Below are positions 34,106 through 46,526 of a stretch of DNA of 64,000 nucleotides, piece by piece. A model generated the notes under the pieces. That model did not search any database, was not told the DNA's origin, and saw only the letters and a program-made list of their open reading frames with translations. Each line of letters opens with the position of its first letter. The stretch's first letter is position 1. This DNA is from Trichosphaerium sp. ATCC 40318 (Eukaryota > Discosea > Flabellinia > Trichosidae), in the NCBI GenBank assembly GCA_038496445.1, contig JALMLS010000149.1, forward strand, positions 235,363 through 299,362, given 5' to 3'. The position numbers and the translations under genes were made by a program.

Positions 34106-34873
34106 ATGCTTTTACCTCATCTAGAAACGCTCTCAAAGCTTCCACAGCTTAAAATACTGATTTTAGGCGTAAGAGTGATGTATAGAGTCTAAAATTAACT
34201 CCTTACTACTTAGGCCGGTTTAGATCTTGAAAAAAAGTTCGTACCAGAATTTACAGAGCTCAGCGCCATACTATGGAACACTACTACTGAGTTTCACATT
34301 GTAGACCATTCGCAAAAAGTATTAGATGTAAGCGTATTTGACAAGTTTTCAAAAAACTAACTTTTAAGGTTGTAGGTTTTGCTTAGTAACAAAAGCTATC
34401 ATCTACCAGAAAAGCAACAAAGGCTTACTAACGATGCAGAAGAGATGCAAGAAAGGTATCTCAAGTATGTGACAGACCTTGCAGTGAATACTGAAGGCTC
34501 AACATTAACAATCCCTTTTCCCAATCCGAAACACAACATTAAGACATTCAACTGCGATTTCACAGGTACCAAGACATGCAACTAGACTCTAAGTCATATA
34601 ACCGTTAACATTGACATAGCTTTCGAATATAACAACGAATCGTACGATGCTATAATAGCGTTGAACTCAGTATTCTACTTGTTCAATAACCCAAACTTTC
34701 ATCAAGAAAAAGAATTCTTCTTGACATTAGTTTCGACATTGAAAAAAGGAGCAGCTCTTTACTTTGATAAAATAACTTATGATATCATAAAACCAAATGT
34801 TCCAGCAAACGTTAAAGTTAAGAATCTTGGAGGATTTCCAAATTTCATATTCAGAATCGAACGCACAGAATAA
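34106..34873 (+). CDS. Methyltransferase-like protein
   Basis: Spliced exons read LPQLKILILGAGLDLEKKFV, where LILGAG is a Rossmann glycine motif I (SAM-binding in class I methyltransferases). Later parts are TEFHIVDHSQKVLDV (acidic loop after strand 2), FEYNNESYDAIIALNSVFYL (motif IV region) and KGAALYFDKITYDI. This is the usual strand order of a class I fold. The substrate is unknown. The 5' end is unclear: an upstream frame (LEGVRSSNTTTVNEALGY) looks coding but hits a stop, so I use the internal ATG. It is divergent from the Trp-repeat gene with about 310 bp between. Confidence 0.5.
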
Positions 34874-35111
34874 ACAATTTCTTTCAAAGTTCTAACACCT
34901 TGTACCAAAATTGCTTCGCAACATACCCTTTTGTGACAAAGTAGAATAAGATGTCAACTCTCATGTAGCTCAGCTATGGTACATGACCGAATTTTAGAAG
35001 ACTGACATCGAGTGTGCATGTTGATAAGTCCAAAACTGTAGAAGGTTTTTTTTATTCTTTTGAAAAAAGTAATGCCAGATGATGTAGTTTATAAAGCTTC
35101 GTTTATTTACC

Positions 35112-37008
35112 TTACATATTTTTACCATCCCACACAGCAATAGCATTCTTGAGGAGTTCCATATCAGCACTTATTGATCCAGCAAGAGAAGTCAACTGCT
35201 CCTTTGTGTTGATAACCTCAACACGTTGCGTGTACGGATTGTACTTGACCTCAAAAGGTCTTTTAAGGGACTTAGCATACTCACGCAACTTCTTTTTGGC
35301 ATCCTAGGAACATACATCAGTACACCATAACAAAATAATAAAGTGTCGTATCAAAACGCACCTCAAATGATTTACAAACAAAGTATCGCTCTTGATACTC
35401 TGTTATAGGATATTTTGTTCCAGATACAGTTTGCGGATCAAAATCAACATGTTCTGGTTTATCGGAAAGACAGTACTACTCAAAATGTCAGAATACACAT
35501 TTGAAATAATAAAAAAATTGTTTAAAACTTACCTCTAACTCGCCAAACGAGGATAATAGGCCTGCTCCGTATGCTTTAACTTTATCGCCCTCACGGCATA
35601 GACCGAATTCTATTGTGAACCAGTACAACTAAACAGGATAAGGAGGAAAACCTCAACAAATCTAAAAAACTTGAGTGTATAAAAAAACGTACTGTGGCTA
35701 ATTTTTCAATATCTTCATCTGAAGCTCCAAGAGACGCTAATCCGATATATTGTGAAAAAGCAGCGAATTCAGGATCGCAGAACAATGGTACATGACCAAG
35801 CAGTTCATGACATACGTCACTAAGAGCGAAATGTTAGTAAGCGTCAACACTTCAAAAATTAATTAGCTTACGGTTCAGGTGTGTAGTAAGGTTTAGAGTG
35901 GTGACGAATGTATTGTGTTGAGTGGAAGACACGGAAGGCGAAAGCATTCAAAAAATCACGTGAGGAAAGGAGACCCATAACTGGACGTAATTGCCAACCG
36001 GTACAATCTTGAAGGAAGTTAGAAGGCAATAAACAAACAAAAAACAATTTTTTTTTTTGGAACTCTAAAAATGATCCAAAAAAAAAAGTGTTTGTACCTT
36101 GCAAGAACTCTGAGACTACAGCAAGCTGTGGAATAGAGTCTGGAGAATAACCGCAATTTTGCTCGAGCAATGGGAATACGTAGTTGTGTTGCTTACATGC
36201 GTGGGTCTTGTACAATGTCGTTAGCTTCCTATAAAACCGATTAGAAATGTGACGCAAAAAATAAAAAAAAGCGAAAGGTAGGCCGAGTTTAGTGGGTTGA
36301 AAAGAAACCAAACAATGCGTTCTCGTACTTGTACACAGTGCCCCAAGTCTTAATTTCCTCCTCAGTGTAGTCTACGTGAGGAAGCGGTTGGCCAGTACGG
36401 TATTTTTTAGCGGCCAAGGTGATAGCTTGACGGCGTTTGCGGTAAACTGGGTCTTTAAAACCAGGGTGGTCTGCGTCTAATTCTTCACCAAACTCAAGTA
36501 CCTTCTCTGCAAACGAATCGAGGTCGCGCATGCGTCGTGGAAACCATTTGTCTATTTAACGCCATTAACAAAAAACGTAATTTACCAAAACAGTGTTATA
36601 AAGTAGAGCTACGCTCTAATCGTTGTAGAAGAAGCGTAAAAGTTTCGTGTCTGCCACAAAAGAAAGTTGACCTCTAATGCGCGAGAATTGGGGCTTTCGT
36701 AGTGTGTCTAAGTATCAGGGCTACGTACGTTCGTTCTCGACCGCTTGGTTGGAAATAATATTAGCGAGTTTTTCCGTTTGAACCGCAGCAGTAAACGCCT
36801 TTACATTCTCTTCGTTTGCGTTCTCGAAGTCAATAGAAAAATCGTAGTCCCATTCGGTGTTGGTTGAGGGCCTGGACTCAATGTGGGTCATACTGAGCGA
36901 GTGCTTGGCCATGAGTTGAATTACTGCTTGTAACGAACCCACTTCATGGCGGAGGGAGAATATGAGCCTTTGCTTTCTGTTCATTTGATCTTCAATGTAA
37001 AATGACAT
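35112..37008 (-). CDS. PAH: Phenylalanine-4-hydroxylase
   Basis: Aromatic amino acid hydroxylase with an N-terminal ACT-like regulatory domain ([20 protein letters not shown]) and a full catalytic domain. Key sites are visible: [11 protein letters not shown] gives the two iron-binding histidines and WFTIEFGLC gives the iron-binding glutamate. Other family blocks are HTACKQ-like [58 protein letters not shown] and [17 protein letters not shown]. It converts phenylalanine to tyrosine with a pterin cofactor. Family assignment is secure; preference for Phe over Trp or Tyr is inferred from similarity. Divergent from the next gene with only about 98 bp between starts, so the promoter is shared. Confidence 0.92.
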
Positions 37009-37106
37009 TTCGCTGTGCTGTACGTATTGTGATTCACTATTATAACTTCAAACTAAGGCAGGTGTAAATTTATAGCGCCTTAGCAATTGTTTTTGGCCTT
37101 GTTGTG

Positions 37107-38214
37107 ATGTCTACAGCAACGGAGGAGCGGTCACACATAGAGAATAGTATTTCTGTACTTAGGCGCTCTTTTTCTAGTGAGGTGATAGGACAAGAAAAAC
37201 TGGTCATCAGAGGGAGTGTACTTCCATTTAAACGCTTGAAGCCTGTTACTTTTTCATTTACAAGTGAAACTGATGTAGATGACCGCAAAGAGAAATGGTA
37301 CGCGTGGAGGTTACCCAGCGCCAAATGTTGAGCGTAATAACTAATTTATAACAAGGTACACAATGAATTTTACAGCAAACAGCCTGACGTTGCTTGAATA
37401 CTCAGAATCAGCTGAAAACAGTACGTTTTGTGATAATAATTGCTTCAAATCTAAAAAAGAGCAGGTGCAAAGACTCAAGTGTACCCAGAGGCCGTTGAAA
37501 AGGTTAAAAGCGCACTGGGATTTAAAAACATACGCGCTAAGGTGTTACTTGACACATTTTTACGAGAGTATGTAAAAAAAGAAGTCTTTTATTGGCACAA
37601 CAGTCACCTGGCCTATACTTATAAATTATTAATATAGAATGAACTACAAGAACGCAAACTATTGTAGAAAGGTACTCTCAACGAGACCCTGTGACATCTT
37701 TGTCACTGAATCTTATCTAGGCAAGCGAGTTTGTATACACAGAAGACGAATTTCGTGCGTATGAAAAAGAGGCTGTTGTAAAACAACAGAAAGCAGAGGT
37801 GAAGATCCTATCATGTGCTCAAAAATTTTTATTGACACTTTTTTTCAGAAAGCAGAAAAAAGACGTCAAGCAAGGCTTAAAGCTTCAGCTGCGGCTGGTA
37901 AAACAACGCGTTCGCGTAAGCGTAAAATAGGACACGACTACGACATGCAAGTATTAAAGAAGCGAAGGCTGTAAGTAGTAGTCTTTTTTTTTAAAACTGA
38001 TCACTCTCGCTCATTATTTTGCACGCTGCTGACGCATTGTTTTAGTAATAAAAAACCTGGTAGTCGCACTAAAAAAGCTTTCGAGTATTATGTAGAAATC
38101 AATAACCGGGGTACAATTGAATTTGAGTGGGTACCTGCAAAGAATGTAGAGAAGAGCAAGCTAGAAGAATTTAATAAGAATCCATATATTGTTCATGCAG
38201 CTCCATCAAAGTAG
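37107..38214 (+). CDS. Uncharacterised basic, probably nuclear protein
   Basis: Multi-exon gene of about 300 residues. After a Ser-rich start it reads KLVIRGSVLPFKRLKPVTFS, then a helical part VYPEAVEKVKSALGFKNIRA. A Lys/Arg-rich coiled segment follows (EFRAYEKEAVVKQQKAEKAE), then GKTTRSRKRKIGHDYDMQVL with VLKKRRL, a strong bipartite-type nuclear signal. The end is an ordered KKAFEYYVEINNRGTIEFEW VPAKNV block. I do not recognise a family. The frame is only kept if exon 2 begins at CCTGACG and later introns near 37575 and 37660 are placed by eye. Confidence 0.5.
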
Positions 38215-38247
38215 GAGCAAAAAACAAACCTAAAACAAAACGAACAC

Positions 38248-38271
38248 AATGTATACGTATACGTATACATT
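38248..38271. repeat. Perfect 24-bp palindrome
   Basis: An exact palindrome made of alternating TATACG units (core GTATACGTATACGTATAC) lies 33 bp after the previous stop codon. It is followed by an A-rich run. It may form a cruciform or be a 3' end signal. Confidence 0.7.
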
Positions 38272-38453
38272 ATTATAACATGTACAAAAAAAAAGAAAAG
38301 AAATGACACAACACAATCGGGAAAAAGCGTCAAATTCAAGCGAAAACTATGGAATTTTCTCTTTTTGAAAGTTTTTAGTTTTCAAAACTGTGTAATTTAT
38401 AGATTTGACTGAAAACACAACGTTTTAACGTGTTCTGATAGTACGTTAAGATT

Positions 38454-41083
38454 ATGCAACGTCCTGCAGGTGGAGACAGTAAAAGCTCAGCTTTTACGGC
38501 TAAACCATGGACGGAACCTTTTAAACAGTATCAAGCACGCGTATTCTTGGCTACCAGGGAACGAAAACGTATATTTAGCCACCATGTACTACTACAGTTA
38601 GAAAAACTCTCAGGAGCCACGTACGCAATACCGGGTAATAGAATCTACTATCTAACGCATGTTTTTAGTATTTCTGGACCAAAATACAATCCACGCCCAG
38701 GAAAATATAAAGGAGCTCGTAGATTAGAAAAAAGAGCTTGTATACGAATTAAACGGTTCAAAGTCGCAAGCGGTAACAGAGTTTCCTAAAATGTTTTTTG
38801 TGTTTTTTTTTTCTTATCATTCATAGGCCTTTTCCATGTCTTACGACGTCTATCAAGGATGGCACCTTGTTGTCAAATAACAGTAGAATTACCATTTTTA
38901 TTTGAACGCATGCAAAATTCCAAATGTACGTTTGTACGACACGTGAATGTCAAAGACGGAAAAAAATCCGAATAGAATAAGAATACCAAAATGAGCTGAG
39001 ATGCTGACATTCTCTTTTTTCAATAGTGAAGGACGATCAAGTTAAATGGCTTCAAGAAAAGACTTTCACAGTACTAACGAAATGTAATCCACGTAACAAA
39101 CAGTCACTGAGTGTTAGTGGCTTTGCTTTTTCTGTAGAAAGGTAAAAACCATTTTTTTTTTTTTTTTTTGATAAACTTACCTCTACTTTTGTTTTCTTAT
39201 TGTTTCTGTTTATAGGGCAGTATCTCTATTGATACCACTTGCACTTACACGAAGTGCAAAAGAAGAAATTTTTTATATACCAACAAATGAAAGAGCACAG
39301 TGCGAGCATTTCCTTAAAGTCGTCCAAGATAAACAAGGTAAAGAACCAATGTTCCTTTGTTTTTGGATATAACTTATGGTAAAAAGGTTTATCGTACCTC
39401 AAGCAAGCCTGTCGAGTCAGAATTTGGCTACAAAAACCTGAAGACATTGATAATTATTTTCTTCATGAGATTGAAGATTACGTCGGCGAGAAGAAGACTG
39501 CATTCATTATAAGGTACAAGATAAACAGTATAAACTGAGATATTGCTGTTCCGTTTATACTTACAATCTTCCTTTAGTGGAGATAGACGCGGTGTCAACG
39601 TCACTATACTGTATTTATGCTACTTGGCACATATAACATCAACAGGGAGGTATGGTGATAAACCTGGAGCTCAGGCAGAGGAGCCAGAAAGTGACCAAGA
39701 TTCGGATAACATGTTTGGGCTTGTAGTACCTGAACCAGAGAAAGAGCCAGTTCAAGATACAATGAGTAATCTAGAGCTACAAGGCTCAGATGCATTTGTT
39801 CCTGTATTCAGTAGATGGGTAAACCAAGATGAAAGTATTGAACCAACTGCTGAATCAAGTGATGATGACACGAATTATAACATCTTTGGCTCTGATTCCG
39901 ATGATAAACTCGAAAGTGACTGGGGATCTGCAGGATGGGAAACAGAAGCTAAACCTGAAGCTAAGGTCGCAGAACCTGCTGCAGCTGAGTGGGATACTGG
40001 AGAAGGCGATTGGGGGACTCGGCCTGAAGCAAAGGCTGATGTAGAAATTTTACAGAAAAGAAAAATAGCAAAAGCTAGAGCAGCTGAACTGAGAAGACGC
40101 TTAGAAGAGAGGAAAATTAAAGCAGCACAGGATAAGGCTGTACTGAGACGACGCGTAGCACACATGGACACAATTTACAATCCAATTGAGCCTACTTGGC
40201 CAAGTGCTTCTTCTTTTGCACAAGAACTTATGGTACGTGTACAATGATTTCTTGAAGCAGGAAAAACTATCCACACTTATTTAACAACTAAGACTTAAAA
40301 CGTATTGTTTTTTTGGATTTTTTTGCAAGCCTCCACGCCATCTACCCCTTAATTTTTTTTGATTTCTCGCATTTGCTTATCTTGCACTACGTTTTGTAAG
40401 CACGTATGATAACAAGATTTTGTTATCGGGTGTTTTGAAATAACATGGGAAACCCGCCAACGAAAAAAGTATTGAGTTTTTGCTTGCTGAGTTCCTTGAC
40501 TAGTATTTTTCTTGTTTTTTTACTAATTGGTTTTTTTCTGTTGTAGATGCTAAACGATTCAGTTATTCCAGTTAGTGAACAGTTGAAAGTATCAAAGAAA
40601 CTTCTTAGTGTACAAACACGATTTGTTGAAAAAATTAGAAAACGTTTAAGAAAGAGATCAGAATCTAAACCGCTTCAAATTAAAGAAGGTGAATACATAT
40701 GTTTCTCAAGCGAAATGCCAAAATTTGGTTCTTACTACAAGCGTACGTCTGGCACATTCCTCATTTTTCAAGTGTTTGAAACAAGACTTACAAAGAATAA
40801 TCGAGAATTATCGAGATTGACCCTTACTTTAGCTTTTGTACCTTCGGGTGTTATACTCAATGGTGGCCGTGGTAGAGGACGAGGCAGAGGACGAGGCAGA
40901 GGCCGTGGAAGAGGCCGTGGAAGAGGCCGTGGAAGAGGTCTAATAATGCAAGAGATAGAACCTACACCCTCTAATATTAGCCGTGGCAGAGGACGAGGCA
41001 GAGGTCGTGGTAGAGGCCGTGGAAGAGGTAGAGGAAGAGGCAGGGGAAGCAAAGCTACTTCAGCTGTTATAACTATTGTTTAA
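38454..41083 (+). CDS. Uncharacterised protein with acidic middle and Arg-Gly C-terminus
   Basis: Multi-exon gene. The N-terminal part ([40 protein letters not shown]) and [20 protein letters not shown] look like a folded domain I do not recognise. [20 protein letters not shown] and [15 protein letters not shown] follow. A long acidic, disordered region ([33 protein letters not shown]; several [15 protein letters not shown] motifs) is followed by a basic coiled coil ([20 protein letters not shown]). The C-terminus is two blocks of pure RG repeats. RG tails usually bind RNA or are arginine-methylated, so a ribonucleoprotein role is likely. The two coding blocks around 38780 and 39030 are joined by inferred introns and could belong to more than one gene. 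Confidence 0.5.
40864..41050. repeat. Arg-Gly coding microsatellite (two blocks)
   Basis: Six-base units GGCCGT / GGAAGA / GGACGA / GGCAGA encode GRGRGR in two runs, about 40864-40940 and 40981-41048, separated by a 12-residue spacer. The minus strand of the same stretch reads Pro-Leu-Pro-Arg and is a shadow. Confidence 0.85.
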
Positions 41084-41194
41084 AACTTCTCCTTGGTCCC
41101 CTCATGTAACAATAAACAAAACGATTCAAAATCATTTCACTGTATTTGATATCTTTTTCCAATGATTTTTTTTTGTTTCGTTTGGTTGATTTCT

Positions 41195-44100
41195 CTACTT
41201 GGTTCCGTAGTTATCCTTGGTTCTACCATCAGGAATCTTAACAAGAACAATAGGATCTGAATCATTCATAGAAGGCCTTTAAGAAGAAATCAGTAAAAAG
41301 TAATTCATACAATCCATTCATTTGACTAATGGTCAAAAAAAATGCAAAACAATTCAAAACAAGGATTGTCTTTCTCTTCTGAGGTTGTTAAAAATAAGAT
41401 ACGTACTTATCGCAAATGTAGTAACCACGACGTGTGAGTTGGCATCTATCACCTTTAGCCATTCTACGTAGATTTGGAGATCCCCAGCAATCTTGCTAAA
41501 AAAAGAAAATCAGAATTTGGTACTACAGCACATGTTTGGTGTTCTTACAGTCATTTTGCTGTTTTTGTTGATGTGGTTCTTCCAGTCATCATCTGGTTTA
41601 GCCTAGGTGTAGTGTGAACACAACAGTATTCAATAGAAGTATATAAACACGTACCTGAGTTACAAGTGGTCCATACTCTACCAATACGCAAGGAACGAGC
41701 TCGGAAGGAATATTTGCCAACCAAGTGAGCTTGTACTTTGTGCTCTACAATAAAAGTCACTTCAATCAATTTCTACTTTTTCTATCGTTTGTTTATATCT
41801 AAAACTAAAAGCATACCTTAACACTTCCATCAAGATGTAAGTTAGCATCAACGCTCTTGCTGCTGGCATCAAACTATTTGAAAAAAAAGTCAGTAAACAA
41901 AATTATCACTTAAAAGCGAAGAAACATGAGTATTCGAACAAATAAACACCCTGATCAGTTTCAAACTTAGGCATTAAACAAAATACTACGTACAGCTCCG
42001 AGTTGGATATTTCCCCAGTTCATAAATGTAGCCTTTGAAAAAAAAATTAGCCAAAAAAAAAAGTTCCGTTTCAGTAAAGTACGTACCTCCTCTCCCTCTG
42101 GATTAAGAGCAGCTGCGTCAGTAGCCTCAATAATGATCTTATTGTACTTGATTACAACCTTTGTTCCAACCTCCTTATTCTTTGGATGACTGTTGCAAGT
42201 AACATACTCTGGGTCCTCTGGACCATCAGCAATATTAACAACAACACTAAAGGAAAAAATTAGTAAGCATTAAGCACTTAAAAGGGTTGAGTTTTAAGTC
42301 ACGGTCGAATATCGTACCAGTCCTTAGAGATACAAGTGTATCTAGGAATAATAGGATCAATAACCTTCTTATTGATTGTCCATAGTTTTCCAATATCCAT
42401 AAAGTTTGAGTTTTTGGAACCACCTTGATCAAGGATAAACTGGAAGATACCCTCTTTTGTAAGACCACGTCTGAATAGACCTTGTACAGTAGGCATACGA
42501 GGATCATTCCAACCATCAACAAGGCGGTTATCAACAAATTGTTGTAATTTACGCTTAGAAATAAGGGTATAGGTGAAGTTGAGACGTGAGAAATCGTTAA
42601 TGCCGACTGTTCTCATTTGCATTTTATCAAGGAACTAAAAGAAGTATTAGGTCATGTTGGGTTTTTCGTTTTTTGAGTGCGTTACATACCCAGTTGTAGA
42701 GTGGGTTACGGTCATGGTACTCGTTAGATCTGAAAGCATGGGTTACACCCTCTTTACTGTCAACATACGGACAAGCAAAGTCGTAAAGTGGGTAGACCTT
42801 GAATTTACCCTCTAAAAAAAATTATAAGTATATCGTTTTATTTGAGAAAGATACTCACTTGTCTTAGCATGATGCATATCCAAGAATCGGTATATGTTCG
42901 GATCTCTCAAGCAACCTTTTTTGAGAATTTAGTACGCTGAAATAACCATATGGATCAAAGGAAAGAAAGGAACGAAAAAGAAAAACAAGAAACAAAATTT
43001 ATCAATACTGAAACTTTAGGTAGCTCGAGTAGATATAACTTACCATTGTTGCTCTGCATATCAATCTTTGCGCGAAGCACGCATTTTTTACCCTAAAAAG
43101 ATAGTGAGTATGAGGAGTTTTTTTTTTTGGATTATGTACATCCTCGGTTCCTGCTTGCATCTCTTTCCACAATGCCAAGTTATCAGCTACTGAAGCATCT
43201 CTGTACTTGGTAGCCTGCTTATTTCTACGCATAGTCTTGAGCTAGAGATAGGATACTGTTAATGACACTGATGGTAACAATAAATCATTTAAATACCTCC
43301 TCACTTGGGGTCATATCAACGTAAGCCAATCCTAATTAAGTGAGTATAAGGTTTTAATTGCATAATAACAATACATGAGACTCTCTAACAAGCAAAGAAC
43401 CAAAAAAATCATAGAAAAAGGCTAACTTGACTTTCAAGTGTGGACAACCAACAGAATAATAATTTGTTTTTTTTGTACCTTGTTTGATGAATTTTGTTGC
43501 CAAATCAAGGATTTCTTGAAAGTAATCGGACGTATGGGTTATACGATCAGCAGTAATACCAAGCGTTTTAAGATCGTTCTTGATGTTAGTCTCGAACTCA
43601 ACCTAGTTATTTGTTTTAGTATTTTTTCGTGTTTTTTTTTGCATATAATTTTTGTTTGTACCTTCTCCTTTTGAGGATTGGTGTCATCGAAACGCAAGAT
43701 GAGTTTACCACCGTATTGCTTGGCGTAAGTGGCGTTAAGGATAGCCGCTTTACAGTGACCAATATGAAGATAACCAGAAGGCTAAAATAAATCTGTTATT
43801 CTCGTCGATACATTGTCAAAAAACAAACAAACCTCTGGAGGAAACCGTGTAACAACTTTACCGACTTGAGCGTCAGCAAGCTTCTTGTAATCGCCGTGTT
43901 GCAGGTGAACCTTTCCCTCAGAAGCAGCAGCTAAATCCAAGTGCTTCTTGGCCTCCACAAGACAGTCTACGAAGGACTCCATGTAAATAAACCAACGGGT
44001 GACAGCCAAATATTTTTTGGACTTGTTTGATCCATAGATACTAGTCCAAGCAGGGTTTCCTTTATGTACTTGTAAGTGCAACAGCGTTGGCTATTAGCTT

Positions 44101-44613
44101 TCGTACCGTAGAGTTTAGTCCATACAGCAATATCAGCAATAGTGACAGAATAGCCAGCAAAGTAAGTGCGGACATGCAAGTGGTTTTGGAGGACGAGTAG
44201 CTCTGTCTCTAGTGAGCTTTGATCGCGGCATTTCGACAACACTGAGCTGGCGTATTGAAACCAAGTCTCAACCTGTAAATGCGTAAATTAGGCACAAATA
44301 CATTAGTTGTAGCGTACTTCGTGCGAGGCAAGAGCAGAAGTGCCGTACAAGCAAACATCTGGTACAAGTCTTGCTACAAATTTGGTAACAGCATCTACAC
44401 CAGTAATGACGTCCCTGGGTTGTGAATAAGCGTTCGAGAAACAAAAAAAAATTCGTACTTGGATGGGTATAGTCTCAAGACAACGTCCTTTGCTTTAGGG
44501 TCTTGTTTAAACTTGAGAACGTCTTTCTCCATAGCTTTACGTATAAACTCATTTGCCACAAGTAATACGAGTGGTGGATCACTTTTAGGATACGTTATGA
44601 TAGGTAACGCCAT
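41195..44613 (-). CDS. Cytosolic glutamyl-tRNA synthetase
   Basis: Multi-exon class I synthetase of the eukaryotic GluRS type. An N-terminal GST-like domain ([20 protein letters not shown] and [20 protein letters not shown]) docks partner proteins in other organisms. The catalytic domain has [18 protein letters not shown] (HIGH motif) then [16 protein letters not shown] and [10 protein letters not shown]. The KMSKS-like loop is [13 protein letters not shown], preceded by [29 protein letters not shown] fits GluRS rather than GlnRS. The anticodon-binding beta barrels follow, ending at TAG 41195-41197. It charges tRNA-Glu. About 15 exons with small introns. The start lies about 118 bp from a divergent JmjC gene. 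Confidence 0.9.
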
Positions 44614-44731
44614 TGTTGGTTAATGGTTTCGACCGACAACTGAAAAATCTACTAAATTTCTGGTAACGCCACTTAGTGGTGTCACTAAGCGATCTGTGAA
44701 ATAACGGTACCTTCGCCTTTCGGGCGAGAAA

Positions 44732-46262
44732 ATGAAGCGCCATGCGCATACAAACAATAAAGTGACGCCATTGAAGGAATTTGATTACGCTAATGAAAAA
44801 GACAGACCTAAAGACGAATCGAAATCGGTGGTAATTGCTTTCTGTGGTTTACAGCTGTCCCAACGTGCACTATTGATATTAACGATTGTAATTATTTTCA
44901 TAACTGTACCAACTCTATTATATCTTACGAGAGTGTTCTCGACGCTATGTTTCTCGTATGCAGCATCTCTTAAGTATAATATACCAGTGGATAGACTTGA
45001 TATAGTTGAAACTGTAACGTCGAAACGTCTGTTTGAGTATTACAAACGCTACGGTACTTTTCATGTGATATAAAAATTCTGTAGCTGAAAAAACAAAGGA
45101 ATTCCACTCAAAATTACACACGGTATGAAAGGGTACCCGGCTGTTGGAAAATGGTCACCAGAATGGTTTGCGGTACCTCTACAATTAATGACATTTGAAA
45201 CACAATTTTATGTAACTGACATTTGGAAGCAAAAATTTGGACCTGAAAGTATTACTGTTGCATTCGGGAACACAGAACAGAGAAGGACGGTTCTTGAGGA
45301 TACAACAGTTCGTCAATTCGTAGACTTCTTTAAAACTGTAAACGACTCGAGCACCTATCTTCCGTACTGGGTAAGACATTTTATCATTTTTTTAATTTTT
45401 TGACATTGAAAATGTAGTCGGAGGATGGAGCTTTCTTGTATGAAAACGACCTCAGTGAAGACGTTCTGGAGTATGAAAAATGTTAAAAAGGTAGTTTTTA
45501 ATTATTTTAGCCTACCAATACTCTCTGAGTACCCGTCCGTTGTGGATGTTGAATTGTATTTATGGTTTGGTCCTATGGTAAATTTACACTTTTGTTTGAT
45601 TTTCTCATCATTTTCAGGGAACTGTTACAGGGGCACACATTGATTACGACCCACTGAAGTAAGTCAAACCAACTTCCAATGTACTTAAATATTCTAGTGT
45701 TCTTTTTCAGGTCTATGGAGAAAAGAGGGTTAGTGGAAGAAGTTTTTTTTAGTGTTCACAGTTATTTTTCTAGGTGTGGATGTTTCACCCAAAATACTTC
45801 AAGAATCTGTACCCCTCTGGCAAATTTGACCCAGGCGCAATTCTTAGTGAGGTACATAGTGGCTCAGAGTGACTTTCTAAGTTGTAATAGGTAGATATAC
45901 TGAAGCCAAATTATGAAAAGGTACTGATGTTTTTGTGCGATGTTTAATAACAAGCTTAGCATCCAAAATTTAAAGACGCTAAACCTATAGTTGTTGACAT
46001 AAAGGCTGGCGAGCAGTTATATATTCCCAGTGGATGGTTTCATGTTGCAGTAGCTAAAACACATTCTATATCCATCTCAGGTAGAGCTCTTACAGCTTGT
46101 GAGGTTATTGGGTATCAGTGGGTTGAGTTTAAGCTATTCCTACACAACTTAGGTACACATGCCTGTTCGTTGACTCCTTTTTTATTTGTATTTATCCCTG
46201 ACAATCAATAACGTAATTTAGGGTTGTATAAGCACAAAAATTGTGTTTGTCATACCAACTGA
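44732..46262 (+). CDS. Membrane-anchored JmjC-domain (cupin) oxygenase
   Basis: A short basic cytosolic N-terminus is followed by one hydrophobic helix (RALLILTIVIIFITVPTLLY), a type II signal-anchor. The rest would face the ER/Golgi lumen. The catalytic part has SEYPSVVDVELYLWFGP, TGAHIDYDPLNVLFQVYGE (HxD iron ligands), KRVWMFHP (2-oxoglutarate-binding Lys) and LYIPSGWFHVAVA (third iron His). This is the JmjC/cupin-8 pattern of Fe(II)/2-oxoglutarate hydroxylases. The lumenal prediction suggests protein hydroxylation or similar during secretion rather than histone demethylation. The last short exon YKHKNCVCHTN contains the stop. Metal-site residues are seen directly; the function is inferred. 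Confidence 0.8.
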
Positions 46263-46526
46263 GAGATACCAACATGGATCTTCGTGTATAATTAACAAAT
46301 ATTTAAAACTGCGCTTAATATAAACAAGTTATTGTGTTTGTTTTCGACTTGTCGATCTTTATCACGTGATACCGTTATGAAAGTTATCACTTGAATTGGC
46401 CACTTTAATACTATCATACACGCAATACGTGTATGATATCTCACATTTGGTACAGCCGTCAAAAAAATTCTGTGACACATGGGAATAGCTTATTCACCGC
46501 CACAGATGCGATTAAATTAGCGCTCA

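Noticed and set aside
40768-41052. Pro-Leu-Pro-Arg minus-strand frame
   Set aside because: Antisense of the Arg-Gly repeat.
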